A stretch of DNA of 64,000 bases from Rothia endophytica (lineage in GTDB: Bacteria > Actinomycetota > Actinomycetes > Actinomycetales > Micrococcaceae): positions 124,001 to 188,000 of the forward strand of contig NZ_CAKMSJ010000005.1 of NCBI RefSeq assembly GCF_928381505.1. The letters are read 5' to 3'. Below, piece by piece: positions 36,550 to 46,090 of this stretch (its first letter is position 1; every line of letters starts with the position of its first letter). A model generated the notes under the pieces. That model saw only the letters and a list, made by a program, of their open reading frames with translations. It made no database searches and had not been told where the DNA came from. A program made the translations under genes and the position numbers.

Positions 36550-37680
36550 ATGCCCAGTACCCCGCACCCAGACCAGCTTCACCACGCTGCCATTAACCCC
36601 ACTCCCGCTCAAATTCGCAGGTGGCGCCGCTACTTGGCAGAAGAGATCTCTGAAGCCCAGGTTTACACAGCTCTGGCAAAACTTTCCTCAGGCCACGAGG
36701 CAGAAATCTTGCAGTCAGTGGCTGACGCTGAAAAGCGGCACCAGGACCACTGGCGGGCCCTTCTGGGGGAGCACGCCCATCCCGAGCCGCGTCCGTCCGC
36801 TTCTGCCAAACTCCTTGAACTGCTTGCCAAAAACTTCGGTACCGTTTTCGTTCTCGCTCTTGCCCAGCGTGCAGAGGGGCGCTCACCCTACAGTGAGGAT
36901 CCGGACGCCACCGAAGCGATGGCGGCCGATGAAGCGATCCACGAAGAAATTATTCGAGCGCTCTCAACCAGCGGACGCGAAAAACTGTCGGGTAACTTCC
37001 GCGCCGCCGTCTTTGGCGCTAATGATGGGCTGGTCTCTAACGTAGCTCTCATTATGGGTATCGGTGCATCGGGTGTCTCTAGCTCGATGATCCTACTCTC
37101 CGGTATCGCAGGTTTGCTGGCAGGTGCGCTCTCCATGGCGGCCGGTGAATTCGTGTCGGTGCGCTCGCAGCGCGAACTGTTGGACGCTTCCCGACCCACC
37201 CAGGTGACCCTGTCGGTAGCCAAGGATCTTGATATTGATCAGAATGAACTGGTACTCATTTACAAGGCACGCGGCATGAGTGAGGAAGCCGCCCAGCACC
37301 GTGCCATGGAACGTTTTGGGCACTTTGACTGTGACTGCGACCCATCGCTGTCTTTCAAGGATGTTATTGAGGGAGAAGAACAAGAAGAAGAACACGGTGC
37401 TCTCGGCTCAGATATCGGTGCTTCAGCCTCAAGCTTCGCCTTCTTCGCGTCCGGTGCCCTGGTGCCGATTCTGCCCTACATCTTTGGGGCCAGTGGCACC
37501 TTCGCTATGGTGCTCTCTCTAGTGCTAGTCGGTATCGCCCTCATGATTACCGGCGGTGTAGTGGGACTGCTCTCTGGTGCCTCACCGATGAAGAGGGGTC
37601 TACGCCAGCTGGCGATTGGGTACGGTGCAGCGCTAGCAACCTACCTGCTGGGGCTCCTCTTTGGTGCGACGGTTGGTTAG
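36550..37680 (+). CDS. Ferritin-like/VIT1 membrane protein (MbfA-type iron or manganese exporter)
   Basis: A 376-residue fusion. An N-terminal rubrerythrin/ferritin-like helical domain (about residues 20-145) carries Glu and ExxH ligands in EEISEAQVY, DAEKRHQDHW and ADEAIHEEII. The C-terminal VIT1/CCC1 membrane domain (about 150-376) begins RAAVFGANDGLVSN, contains LSMAAGEFVSVRSQREL, and has paired helices near the end. MbfA proteins of this architecture export iron and protect against iron-dependent peroxide stress. Its placement 2 kb from efeUOB suggests paired import and export. Substrate is inferred from the family. Confidence 0.88.
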   Translation: MPSTPHPDQLHHAAINPTPAQIRRWRRYLAEEISEAQVYTALAKLSSGHEAEILQSVADAEKRHQDHWRALLGEHAHPEPRPSASAKLLELLAKNFGTVFVLALAQRAEGRSPYSEDPDATEAMAADEAIHEEIIRALSTSGREKLSGNFRAAVFGANDGLVSNVALIMGIGASGVSSSMILLSGIAGLLAGALSMAAGEFVSVRSQRELLDASRPTQVTLSVAKDLDIDQNELVLIYKARGMSEEAAQHRAMERFGHFDCDCDPSLSFKDVIEGEEQEEEHGALGSDIGASASSFAFFASGALVPILPYIFGASGTFAMVLSLVLVGIALMITGGVVGLLSGASPMKRGLRQLAIGYGAALATYLLGLLFGATVG

Positions 37681-37819
37681 GTAACCTGGTGAAGTATGTG
37701 GGAGTCAGTGTTGTTTCTTTAGCGTCTGTCATGCGATGCTTGAAGTAAGAGGTATGCCTCGACCAGCTGATGACAAAGCGCACTGGCTATGTTCACTAAG
37801 ACCTAAACCCACTCACCTT

Positions 37820-37853
37820 AGCGTCCCGTTGCTATCAGCGGGGCGCTTCTTTA
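37820..37853 (+). terminator. Terminator-like hairpin between the VIT1 gene and pheS
   Basis: AGCGTCCCG (37820-37828) pairs with CGGGGCGCT (37839-37847), followed by TCTTT. It lies 140 bases after the VIT1-protein stop and 100 bases before pheS. A possible pheST promoter element TAAAAT is at 37875-37880, so it more likely ends upstream transcripts than attenuates pheST. No Phe-rich leader peptide is seen in this 272-base gap. Confidence 0.65.
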
Positions 37854-37952
37854 TGTCGCACGCCCAAAGTGCACTAAAATAGTGGATTGATGCCCTGGGC
37901 GCCTGGCGATAAGCCCTGCGCCCGCCAACCACACACGTGAAGAGATGGGTCT

Positions 37953-39080
37953 ATGACTAATTCTTTGCCCGAGGTGCCCGAAAACCCCACTGGCTTTCAG
38001 GTACTGGCTAATATTCGCACCATTCTTGAGCAAGACCCCGAGACGGGCCTAAAAACTGTACAGCAGGCTTTTGCCTCGGAGCTGGAACGAGCGCTTGCTG
38101 CCATTAGCGGGCAAGCAAACGACTTTGAGGCCCTCAAGCGTATTCGCCTTGAATTCATCGGCGACAAGGGTGGTTTCACCCTCGCCAATAAGCAGATGCG
38201 AGATCTGGCCAAAGAGCACAAAGCTGAGGTTGGTAAGCTCATGGGCCAGGCTCGTGGGCGCTTAGCTAAGGCGCTAGAGACCCGCAACGCTGAGCTTGAA
38301 GAAGAGCGCGCTGCTCGCATTCTCGTGGAAGAGGCAGTGGACGTCACTGCTCACACCCCGCGCCGTCGCGTGGGTGGCCGCCACCCTATCAACGTCCTGC
38401 AAGAGCAGATGTGTGACATCTTCGTTGGCATGGGCTGGGAAGTCGCCGATGGCCCCGAGCTGGAATCAGAGTGGTACAACTTTGACTCCCTCAACTTCCC
38501 GCCGGACCACCCCGCCCGCGAACTGCAGGACACCTTCTTCGTGGAGCCGGTCAGCTCACACCTGATGTTGCGTACCCACACCTCACCGGTGCAGATGCGC
38601 TCGCTGCTGACTCGCGATGTGCCTCTCTATATTGTTTGCCCTGGCAAGGTCTACCGCACTGACGAGCTGGATGCCACCCACACCCCGGTCTTCCACCAGA
38701 TCGAGGGTCTGGCAGTCGACAAGAGCCTTACCATGGCTGACCTCAAGGGCACCCTGGAACACATGGCACGCGCCATGTTCGGCGACGATGCCAAGATCCG
38801 TCTGCGCCCCAACTTCTTCCCCTTTACCGAACCTTCCGCTGAGCTGGACGTCTGGCACCCGGACGCCAAGGGCGGCCCCCGCTGGATTGAATGGGGCGGC
38901 TGTGGCATGGTCAACCCCAACGTCCTGCGGGCAGCAGGCCTGGACCCCGATGTCTACTCCGGCTTCGCCTTCGGCATGGGCATCGAACGTACCCTCATGT
39001 TCCGCAACGGCGTTCAAGACATGCGCGACATGATCGAAGGCGACATCCGTTTCTCACAGCAGTTCAAGATGGAGATCTAA
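37953..39080 (+). CDS. pheS: Phenylalanine--tRNA ligase alpha subunit
   Basis: The catalytic class II subunit of the alpha2-beta2 phenylalanyl-tRNA synthetase. The N-terminal coiled coil (about residues 30-115) is followed by the catalytic core: HPINVLQEQM, VADGPELESEWYNFD, LLRTHTSPVQMR, and motif 3 GFAFGMGIERTLMF. 375 residues. The ATG at 37953 follows AAGAGATGG. pheT begins four bases after the stop, giving a two-gene operon. Confidence 0.97.
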   Translation: MTNSLPEVPENPTGFQVLANIRTILEQDPETGLKTVQQAFASELERALAAISGQANDFEALKRIRLEFIGDKGGFTLANKQMRDLAKEHKAEVGKLMGQARGRLAKALETRNAELEEERAARILVEEAVDVTAHTPRRRVGGRHPINVLQEQMCDIFVGMGWEVADGPELESEWYNFDSLNFPPDHPARELQDTFFVEPVSSHLMLRTHTSPVQMRSLLTRDVPLYIVCPGKVYRTDELDATHTPVFHQIEGLAVDKSLTMADLKGTLEHMARAMFGDDAKIRLRPNFFPFTEPSAELDVWHPDAKGGPRWIEWGGCGMVNPNVLRAAGLDPDVYSGFAFGMGIERTLMFRNGVQDMRDMIEGDIRFSQQFKMEI

Positions 39081-39084
39081 CCCA

Positions 39085-41634
39085 ATGCGAATTCCCCTTT
39101 CCTGGCTGCGTGAATACGCGCCCGTCCCGGCAGACGCAACCGCCGAAGATGTCATGGCAACCCTGGTTAAGGTTGGCCTTGAAGAAGAAGACGTCCACCG
39201 CCCCACCGACGAGCTCACCGGCCCCATCGTGGTCGGCCAGGTGCTCTCGATGGAACCTGAAACCCACTCCAACGGTAAGACCGTGAACTGGTGCCAGGTG
39301 CGCGTGGTTCCCGAAGGTCAGACCCAGACTCTGACTGGCAAGGGCATTGAAGAATCTGGCGTGCAGGGCATTATCTGCGGTGCCCACAACTTCAAGCCCA
39401 GCGACAAGGTCGTCGTAACCCTACCCGGCGCCGTCCTGCCCGGTGGTTTTGCTATCACCGCCCGCAAGACCTACGGCCACAAGTCCGCTGGCATGATTGC
39501 CTCCGTGCGCGAGCTCGGTATTGGCGATGACCACGACGGCATCCTGGTGCTCTCCACCCTGGGCCTTGACCCAGAACTTGGCTCGGACGCCATGGAACTG
39601 CTGGGTCTCTACGATCAGGCAGCAGAAGTCAACGTCACCCCCGACCGCGGCTACGGCTTCTCCATTCGCGGTATCGCCCGCGAGTACTGCCATGCGACCG
39701 GTGAGACCTTTGATGACTTCGTGCTTGATCTGGCTGCCAAGGCACCTGCGGCTAACGCTAATGGTCTGCCCGTCGCCCTCACTGACTCTGCCCCCATCCA
39801 TGGCAAGGACGGCTGCACCCGCTTTGTGACCCGCAAGGTCTCTGGCGTCAACGCAGCAGCCCCCGTGCCCACCTGGATGTCATCACGCCTGCGCCTGGCG
39901 GGAGTCCGCTCCATCTCACTACCGGTTGATATTTCCAACTACGTGATGCTCGAAACCGGCCAGCCCTTGCACTTCTACGATGCAGACAAGCTGGACGGTG
40001 GTATCACCGTACGCCGTGCCGAGGCTGGGGAGAAGCTCACAACCCTGGATGAAAAGGTACGCGAGCTCCACACCGAGGACCTGCTGATTACCGACGTGTC
40101 AGGCCCCATTGGTCTTGCCGGCGTCATGGGTGGAGCCAACACGGAAGTGAGCGATGCGACCACCAGCATCATTATCGAAGCTGCCCGCTTTGATGAGGTC
40201 TCGATTGCCCGTACCTCCCGCCGTCACAAGCTCTCATCTGATGCCTCCAAGCGTTTTGAGCGTGGTGTTGACCCCCAACTCCAGTCAGCAGCCGCCCAGC
40301 GAGCCGTCGACCTGCTAGTCGAGCTGGCCGGTGCCACAGTGGAAGAAGGCGTGACCGATACCGGCTCTACCTTCAAACCCACCGTCATTGACCTGCCTGC
40401 AGACTACACCGCAGACCGCATCGGCATTGACTACACCGAAGCTCAGATTACTGACTCCTTGGAGCAGATCGGCGCCACAGTAGAGCGCACCGAGACGGGC
40501 TACCGCGTCACCGCGCCGTCCTGGCGCCCTGACCTGACCGACAAGGAGCACCTCACCGAGGAGATCGCGCGCCTGGTCGGTTACGACCTGATCCCCTCAA
40601 CCCTGCCCGTGGCACCCCCCGGCAAGGGCCTGAGCACAGAGCAGCTCCTGCGCCGCCGTGCCCTTAACGTGCTGGCAGCGTCGGGCTTGACCGAGGTATC
40701 GGCTTACCCCTTTGTTTCTGAGGATGACAACAACCTCTGGGCTAGCCCCGTTGCTGGTGAAACCGTAGAATCGATACGACTGGCTAACCCCATTGCTTCC
40801 CAGCAGGGCTGGATGCGCCGTTCGCTACTCCCCGGGCTAACCGAGGTACTGAAGCGCAACCTGTCCCGCGGCTTCAAGAACCTGGCGATCTACGAAACAG
40901 GGCATGTCTTCATCCCCGGCGCGCAACACGGTTCAGCTCAGATCCCCGGTCTGGGTGTGCGCCCCTCGGACGAGGTACTGGCTGACCTCAACGCAGGCAT
41001 CCCCGCACAGCCCCGCCATATTGCAGGTCTTTTCTGCGGCCTGGAGCACGAAGAAACCCCCGGCACTGTTCCCAACCCGCTGGACTGGCGTGATGCCCTT
41101 GACTCTGCCACCTTGGTTGCAGATGTTATCGGTGTGAGGCTGGAAGTTGCCAAGGGCGAACACCAGGCCTTCCATCCTGGCCGTACCGCAGCCCTGGCCT
41201 TAGCCGATGGCACCGTCATCGGCTACGCCGGTGAACTGCACCCCAAGCTCCTTGCTGAACTGGATATGCCCGAGCGTACTGCCGCTTTCGAGCTCAACTT
41301 CTCAGCACTGCTGGACAGCCGCGGCGGCCCCACCATCGCCACCGGTATCTTCGGCTACCCGGCCACCAACCAGGACGTCGCGCTGATCGTTGACGCTGAC
41401 GTCCCGGCAAAGGCAGTTGCCACGGCCCTGGCTGAGGGCGCAGGGGAGCTGCTCGAAGACGTCCGCGTTTTTGACGACTACCGCGGCGCTGGCATCGACG
41501 AGGGTAAGAAGTCCCTGGCCTTCGCCCTGCGCTTCCGTGCAACCGACCGTACGCTGACGGCAGATGAGGCAAGCGAGGCACGCTCGGCCGGTGTAGCTGT
41601 CGCCGCAGAGCGATTCGGCGCTGTCCAGCGCTAA
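39085..41634 (+). CDS. pheT: Phenylalanine--tRNA ligase beta subunit
   Basis: The 849-residue beta subunit. It starts MRIPLSWLREYAP and has the EMAP-II-like tRNA-binding domain (about residues 40-150), B3/4 editing domain (centred near residues 210-400), B5 domain, the catalytic-like core (YETGHVFIPG), and a C-terminal ferredoxin-fold anticodon-binding domain (PATNQDVALIVD). Full length and intact. It is followed by a very long terminator hairpin. Confidence 0.97.
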   Translation: MRIPLSWLREYAPVPADATAEDVMATLVKVGLEEEDVHRPTDELTGPIVVGQVLSMEPETHSNGKTVNWCQVRVVPEGQTQTLTGKGIEESGVQGIICGAHNFKPSDKVVVTLPGAVLPGGFAITARKTYGHKSAGMIASVRELGIGDDHDGILVLSTLGLDPELGSDAMELLGLYDQAAEVNVTPDRGYGFSIRGIAREYCHATGETFDDFVLDLAAKAPAANANGLPVALTDSAPIHGKDGCTRFVTRKVSGVNAAAPVPTWMSSRLRLAGVRSISLPVDISNYVMLETGQPLHFYDADKLDGGITVRRAEAGEKLTTLDEKVRELHTEDLLITDVSGPIGLAGVMGGANTEVSDATTSIIIEAARFDEVSIARTSRRHKLSSDASKRFERGVDPQLQSAAAQRAVDLLVELAGATVEEGVTDTGSTFKPTVIDLPADYTADRIGIDYTEAQITDSLEQIGATVERTETGYRVTAPSWRPDLTDKEHLTEEIARLVGYDLIPSTLPVAPPGKGLSTEQLLRRRALNVLAASGLTEVSAYPFVSEDDNNLWASPVAGETVESIRLANPIASQQGWMRRSLLPGLTEVLKRNLSRGFKNLAIYETGHVFIPGAQHGSAQIPGLGVRPSDEVLADLNAGIPAQPRHIAGLFCGLEHEETPGTVPNPLDWRDALDSATLVADVIGVRLEVAKGEHQAFHPGRTAALALADGTVIGYAGELHPKLLAELDMPERTAAFELNFSALLDSRGGPTIATGIFGYPATNQDVALIVDADVPAKAVATALAEGAGELLEDVRVFDDYRGAGIDEGKKSLAFALRFRATDRTLTADEASEARSAGVAVAAERFGAVQR

Positions 41635-41658
41635 GGCCTAGCTCAAGCGTTACTTGCT

Positions 41659-41705
41659 GCACCCGGCTTCTGCCCGCCTACCCAAGGCGGGCAGAAGCCG
41701 GGTGC
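41659..41705 (+). terminator. Terminator after pheT
   Basis: A perfect 20-bp stem (GCACCCGGCTTCTGCCCGCC at 41659-41678, complementary arm 41686-41705) with a 7-base loop and no strong T run. Confidence 0.8.
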
Positions 41706-41846
41706 TCATCACTTCTCCACCCACAAAAGTGTAGAAGAAAGTTTTAGCGCACCCCGCGCCCGGGTTGCCGCCCCTCTTTGCGCTCAAGTAGTCTTGAAAG
41801 ACCACCTGGCCAACCGAGTAAACACTTATCCAACGAAAGCGACACA

Positions 41847-42518
41847 GTGAGCCAACAGCGCGAACCAGAAAACAATGACAACCTACAGGGAGAAGACCTC
41901 CTTGCCGGTGAGCGCTCAGACGGGTTCTTTGGCCTCAACGATGAAGATGAGCTTGAGGAAACTCGCGGCCCCATCCTACCCAAGCTCATTGCAGCGGGGC
42001 TCATGCTACTGGTGTCGCTGATTGCCCTGCTCCTGCTTGTTAGCGGCGTACGCACCTACAGCGAAGCCCGCGAAAATGAGGGCTACGAAAACAAGTCCTG
42101 GGTTATCCAAGGCACCCTTGAAGATCTCACCAGGGACCTGCAGGGCGATAACAACGTGGGTATCTACGCGGGAGCCCTTCCCGATGATGAAGCCATGACC
42201 GATAAGACCTTTGTCTCTGATGTAGCGGATTCAGTTTCAGTTGGCCCCAACCAGGGCGTTAAGTTCCGGGGCTCCCAGACCGGGCGCGTCAAGAGCGACT
42301 TCCCCGAACAGGTCGATGCACTACTTGTTGAAAATGCTGAGGGTAATCTCACGGTCGCTCGCACCGGTGAAACCGGCACCCTGGTGCCCGTTACCGAAAG
42401 TACTGTAGATTCCCAGAAAACTAACGCCATGCTCAAACTGGGCGGCGCCATCCTGGTCTTTGGCGCCGGAGTAGTCGGCACCTTCTTCATGATCCGCAAG
42501 AAAAAAGAAGAACTCTAA
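41847..42518 (+). CDS. Bitopic membrane protein of unknown function
   Basis: A 223-residue protein not recognised as a named family. The first ~50 residues are acidic and polar. A membrane helix follows (ILPKLIAAGLMLLVSLIALL, about residues 51-73), then an extracellular domain of about 120 residues with Thr/Gly/Asp-rich sequence. A second helix (LGGAILVFGAGVVGTFFMI) ends in the basic-acidic tail RKKKEEL. GTG at 41847 (MSQQREPENN) follows AACGAAAGCGA and is preferred to the ATG at 41778. It is bounded by terminators on both sides, so it is a single-gene unit. Confidence 0.72.
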   Translation: MSQQREPENNDNLQGEDLLAGERSDGFFGLNDEDELEETRGPILPKLIAAGLMLLVSLIALLLLVSGVRTYSEARENEGYENKSWVIQGTLEDLTRDLQGDNNVGIYAGALPDDEAMTDKTFVSDVADSVSVGPNQGVKFRGSQTGRVKSDFPEQVDALLVENAEGNLTVARTGETGTLVPVTESTVDSQKTNAMLKLGGAILVFGAGVVGTFFMIRKKKEEL

Positions 42519-42533
42519 GACTGACGAGAAGAC

Positions 42534-42574
42534 AAGGGGCGCTCGTTTCACAGAAGAAACGAGCGCCCCTTTCC
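42534..42574. terminator. Bidirectional terminator, 42.5 kb
   Basis: AAGGGGCGCTCGTTTC and GAAACGAGCGCCCCTT form a perfect 16-bp stem with a 6-base loop, between two convergent genes. Confidence 0.92.
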
Positions 42575-42623
42575 ATGTTCCCACCCCGAGCCGTTCAAAA
42601 GGTTACATCCGTTTAGCCAAGAG

Positions 42624-43601
42624 CTAGGGGAGGAGGAGTACCTTGCCGCGGGTCTTCCGAGCCTCTAGATAGGTGTGAGCTTCCGCTGCCTGCTCAAGGG
42701 GGAAGGTCTGGTCCACGGTCAGCTGCAGGTCACCAGTTTCAATTGCGTCAAAGAGCTCACCCATGCGCCAGCTAATTTCCTGGCGGTCCTGGGAGTAGTG
42801 TGCCAGGGTGGGGCGGGTGACAAAGAGAGAGCCTAGCTCGTTGAGCTTTTGCAGATCAAAGGGTGCTACCTGGCCGGATGCCCCACCAAAGAGCGCCGCC
42901 ATGCCGCGGGTTTTCAGCACGGTCAGTGACTTTTCAAAGGTATCTTTACCCACGCCATCGTAGACGACATCCAGACCGGCGCCATCGGTAAGGTCTTTAA
43001 CATTTTCTGCAAAACCTTCATAGCGCAGAACATGGTCGGCTCCGTGGGCTGCCGCAATTTCAGCTTTCTCATCGGAGGAGACCGTGGTGAAAACCGTGGC
43101 TCCACGAGCCTTGAGCAACTGAATGGCGATGCCGCCCACCCCACCTGCACCGGCGTGAATAAGGACGTTATGCCCCGGCTCCACCCGGAACGTGGAGTTG
43201 ATGAGGTAGTGAGCCGTCATACCCTGGAGGGGTAGGGCTGCGGCGTCCTCCCAGCTGATGCTTTCGGGTACCGGAACAGCGAGCTCTTGGTCCACTAGAA
43301 AATATTCAGCATAGGTAGCGGTTGCGTTGGCAGTAGCCAGCCGGTTGCCAACCGAAAAATGAGTGACCTCAGAACCTACCGCCACCACTTCACCGGCAGC
43401 TTCAGTACCGGGAACAAAAGGAAGCTGTACCGGGTAGACGCCGGCACGCTGGTAGGTCTCAATGAAGTTAACGCCCACCGCGGCAGTCTTCACCAGCACC
43501 TGGGTAGGGCTGGGAGTAGGTAGGGGGAGCTGGGCTGCAACCAGAACGTCAGGCGCTCCGGTTGCTTCAAGGTGTACTGCGGTCATTGTGGTATCAGTCA
43601 T
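42624..43601 (-). CDS. Quinone oxidoreductase-like MDR dehydrogenase
   Basis: A 325-residue medium-chain dehydrogenase/reductase of the zinc-free quinone oxidoreductase (zeta-crystallin) type. The N-terminal GroES-like domain has NFIETYQRAGVYPVQLPFVPG, and the NADPH-binding loop is AGAGGVGGIAIQLLKARGA. Catalytic zinc ligands are absent, as expected for the subgroup. It reduces quinones or related enones with NADPH; the true substrate is unknown. It is divergent from argC across a 202-base gap that contains a very long hairpin. Confidence 0.88.
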   Translation of the reverse strand: MTDTTMTAVHLEATGAPDVLVAAQLPLPTPSPTQVLVKTAAVGVNFIETYQRAGVYPVQLPFVPGTEAAGEVVAVGSEVTHFSVGNRLATANATATYAEYFLVDQELAVPVPESISWEDAAALPLQGMTAHYLINSTFRVEPGHNVLIHAGAGGVGGIAIQLLKARGATVFTTVSSDEKAEIAAAHGADHVLRYEGFAENVKDLTDGAGLDVVYDGVGKDTFEKSLTVLKTRGMAALFGGASGQVAPFDLQKLNELGSLFVTRPTLAHYSQDRQEISWRMGELFDAIETGDLQLTVDQTFPLEQAAEAHTYLEARKTRGKVLLLP

Positions 43602-43664
43602 GGTTTAAGCCTACTCCCAATTCTAAGTTTTCGGTTTTAACGGCTAGTTGTCAGTACTGGGCTT

Positions 43665-43718
43665 GGGCTAGGGTGGGTATGCGCTGGCCGGCCGGCCAGC
43701 ACATACCCACCCTGGCCC
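43665..43718. repeat. Very long imperfect palindrome between qor-like gene and argC (possible core-less repeat)
   Basis: GGGCTAGGGTGGGTATG-c-GCTGGCCGG pairs with CCGGCCAGC-a-CATACCCACCCTGGCCC over about 26 positions with one C/A mismatch and one wobble. GTCAG/CTGAC (43650-43654 and 43723-43727) could extend it. It lies between divergent genes, so it is not an obvious terminator. The arm layout (GGGTATG, c/a mismatch, GCTGGC) resembles the arms of repeat copy B without the conserved core. Confidence 0.7.
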
Positions 43719-43758
43719 GCCTCTGACTGAGCTAAAGCGTCCGCATCACGAAACAATC

Positions 43759-43793
43759 TGTATAAATATTTACTGCGTTGCAAAAAAATGCAA
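43759..43793 (+). promoter_or_regulatory. ARG-box-like operator upstream of argC
   Basis: TGTATAAATATTTACTG (43759-43775) and TTGCAAAAAAATGCAA (43778-43793) are AT-rich imperfect palindromes like ArgR sites, ending 10 bases before the argC start. Similar paired boxes precede argF and argG. Confidence 0.65.
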
Positions 43794-43803
43794 AGATGGT
43801 GTC

Positions 43804-44850
43804 ATGACGATTACAGTAGCTGTTTCTGGTGCTACCGGCTATGCCGGTGGCGAGGTCCTGCGTTTGCTGGCAACCCACCCTCACGTGGAGGTTAAGACGG
43901 TTGCCGCTCATTCTTCGGCTGGGCAGAAGTTGGGGGCTCTTGCCCCTCACCTGCGAAAGTACTCAGACCTGACGATTGTTGATACCACCGCTGAGGCTCT
44001 GTCTGGGCACGATGTTGTTTTCCTCGCCTTGCCGCATGGTGCCAGCGCCGCGGTTGCCGCCCAGCTACCTGAAGGCACTCTGGTGATTGATGCCGGTGCC
44101 GACCACCGCTTAGATGACGCGGAGGCTTGGCAGAAGTTTTACGGCACCGACCACGCAGGTACCTGGCCTTATGGTTTGCCAGAGTTACCGACGTCTGCAG
44201 GGCCAAAACAACGGGAGCAGCTTGAGGGCGTAAGCCGTATTGCTGTGCCTGGCTGCTACCCCACGTCCTCCATTCTTGCTCTGGCTCCCGGTTTTTCTGC
44301 AGGCCTTTTAGAGCCTCAGGACGTCGTTATCGTGGCTGCGTCCGGCACCAGCGGGGCCGGTAAGAGTCTGAAGTCTCACCTGCTCTCGGCTGAGGTCATG
44401 GGCTCCATGAGCCCCTACGGCGTAGGCGGGGCGCACCGCCATACCCCTGAGATTGAAGAGAAACTTTCGGCAGCAGCGGGGGAGCGGGTGCAGATTTCCT
44501 TCACGCCCACTCTTGCCCCCATGCCGCGCGGCATCCTGGCTACCTGTACAGCTCGGGTCAAGCCGGGTGTGACCGAAGCCCAACTGCGGGACGCCTGGGC
44601 TAAGGCCTATGAGGGTGAGCGCTTTGTGCACCTGCTCCCTGAGGGGCAGTGGCCCAGCACCAAGAGCGTGCAGGGCTCTAACCACGTTGAAATGCAACTG
44701 GCCTTCGACGAGCACGCTGGGCGAGTTATCGTCACCAGCGTCATCGATAATCTGACCAAGGGCACCGCCGGTGGTGCCATTCAATCCATGAATATTGCTT
44801 TGGGTCTGCGTGAAGAGCTGGGCTTGGAGCAGGAAGGGCTGGCACCGTGA
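43804..44850 (+). CDS. argC: N-acetyl-gamma-glutamyl-phosphate reductase
   Basis: ArgC reduces N-acetylglutamyl phosphate to the semialdehyde in arginine synthesis. The N-terminal Rossmann motif is SGATGYAGGE, the catalytic Cys is in AVPGCYPTS near residue 152, and the catalytic His is in GAHRHTPEIE. 348 residues. It heads argCJBDFR; the argJ GTG start overlaps its stop. Confidence 0.96.
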   Translation: MTITVAVSGATGYAGGEVLRLLATHPHVEVKTVAAHSSAGQKLGALAPHLRKYSDLTIVDTTAEALSGHDVVFLALPHGASAAVAAQLPEGTLVIDAGADHRLDDAEAWQKFYGTDHAGTWPYGLPELPTSAGPKQREQLEGVSRIAVPGCYPTSSILALAPGFSAGLLEPQDVVIVAASGTSGAGKSLKSHLLSAEVMGSMSPYGVGGAHRHTPEIEEKLSAAAGERVQISFTPTLAPMPRGILATCTARVKPGVTEAQLRDAWAKAYEGERFVHLLPEGQWPSTKSVQGSNHVEMQLAFDEHAGRVIVTSVIDNLTKGTAGGAIQSMNIALGLREELGLEQEGLAP

Positions 44851-46061
44851 CCGATCTAAAGCACCACATTGAGGGCATCGAAAGCAAGGGGGTTACCTAC
44901 CCTGCCGGCTTCAGAGCTGCCGGTGTAGCCGCCGGGATTTCCAGTGTCGCTGGTAAGCGAGATGTAGCGCTGGTGGTTAATGAGGGGGCTCAGAAGAACG
45001 CCGCCGCAGTTTTCACCACCAATAAGTTCGCTGCAGCGCCCGTGCTCTGGAGCCAGCAGGTTATCACTGATGGGCGGGCGGACGCGGTTCTTCTCAACTC
45101 GGGCGGGGCTAACGCCTGCACCGGTTCACCCGGTTTTCAAGACACCCACGTCAGTGCTGAGCAAGTTGCAGAGGTCCTGGGCGTTTCAGCCGGGGACGTG
45201 CTGGTCTGTTCCACCGGCATGATTGGTCAGCGCCTACCCATGGATAAGTTGGGCGCCGGTATTGGCGAAGCCGTGGCTTCGCTGGGTGCCGGTGCGGCGT
45301 CCTGCCAGGAGTCAGCCCAGGCGATTATGACCACCGATACCGTGCACAAGCTGGCTGGCCAGGAGCTAACGGCGGCTGATGGAACGTACCGCATTGGCGG
45401 TATGGCCAAGGGCGCCGGCATGCTGGCACCCGGGTTGGCTACCATGCTGGTGGTTCTGACCACCGATGCTGCCCTCACCAGCCAGCAGCTTGATACCGCG
45501 CTACGCGAGGCCGTCCGCTTGAGCTTCAACCGGGCTGACTCCGATGGCTGTATGTCCACCAACGATACCGTGGCGCTACTGGCATCCGGGGAATCTGGTG
45601 TTACCCCCGATCTGCAAGACTTTACCGAGGCACTGACCGCTATCTGCCAGGATCTTGCCCTTCAGTTGATTGGCGACGCCGAGGGAGCCAGCCACGATAT
45701 CCACGTGCGCACCCTGGGGGCAGCTACCGAAGCTGAGGCTGAGGAAGTCTCCCGCGCGGTTTCCCGCTCCAACCTTTTTAAGACGGCGATTTTTGGCAAC
45801 GACCCTAACTGGGGCCGCATCCTCTCTGAGGTGGGCACCACCAGTGCCACCTTTGAGCCCGAAAACGTCAATGTCACCATCAACGGCGTGATGGTCTGCC
45901 GTGCCGGTGGCATAGGTGAAGACCGTTCCCTGGTCGATTTGGCCGCTGACCGCAGGGTCACCGTAGACATCGATCTGGGGGCAGGGGAGCACCAGGCAAC
46001 CATCTGGACCAACGACCTAACCCACGACTACGTCCACGAAAACAGCGCCTACTCCAGTTAA
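44847..46061 (+). CDS. argJ: Glutamate N-acetyltransferase / amino-acid N-acetyltransferase (ArgJ)
   Basis: ArgJ moves the acetyl group from N-acetylornithine to glutamate, closing the acetyl cycle of arginine synthesis, and may also use acetyl-CoA. It is an Ntn-type proenzyme that self-cleaves before the nucleophile Thr in [25 protein letters not shown] and a C-terminal NDPNWGR with the terminal HENSAYSS tail are family marks. 404 residues. The start is a GTG overlapping the argC stop (GTGA), so the two genes are coupled. Confidence 0.96.
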   Translation: MTDLKHHIEGIESKGVTYPAGFRAAGVAAGISSVAGKRDVALVVNEGAQKNAAAVFTTNKFAAAPVLWSQQVITDGRADAVLLNSGGANACTGSPGFQDTHVSAEQVAEVLGVSAGDVLVCSTGMIGQRLPMDKLGAGIGEAVASLGAGAASCQESAQAIMTTDTVHKLAGQELTAADGTYRIGGMAKGAGMLAPGLATMLVVLTTDAALTSQQLDTALREAVRLSFNRADSDGCMSTNDTVALLASGESGVTPDLQDFTEALTAICQDLALQLIGDAEGASHDIHVRTLGAATEAEAEEVSRAVSRSNLFKTAIFGNDPNWGRILSEVGTTSATFEPENVNVTINGVMVCRAGGIGEDRSLVDLAADRRVTVDIDLGAGEHQATIWTNDLTHDYVHENSAYSS

Positions 46062-46090
46062 GAACCCCGCTCACGGCCAAGAAAGAAGAC

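Noticed and set aside
37681-37819. Phe leader peptide or T-box before pheS
   Set aside because: Short frames here have almost no Phe codons, and no T-box specifier or antiterminator sequence is seen.
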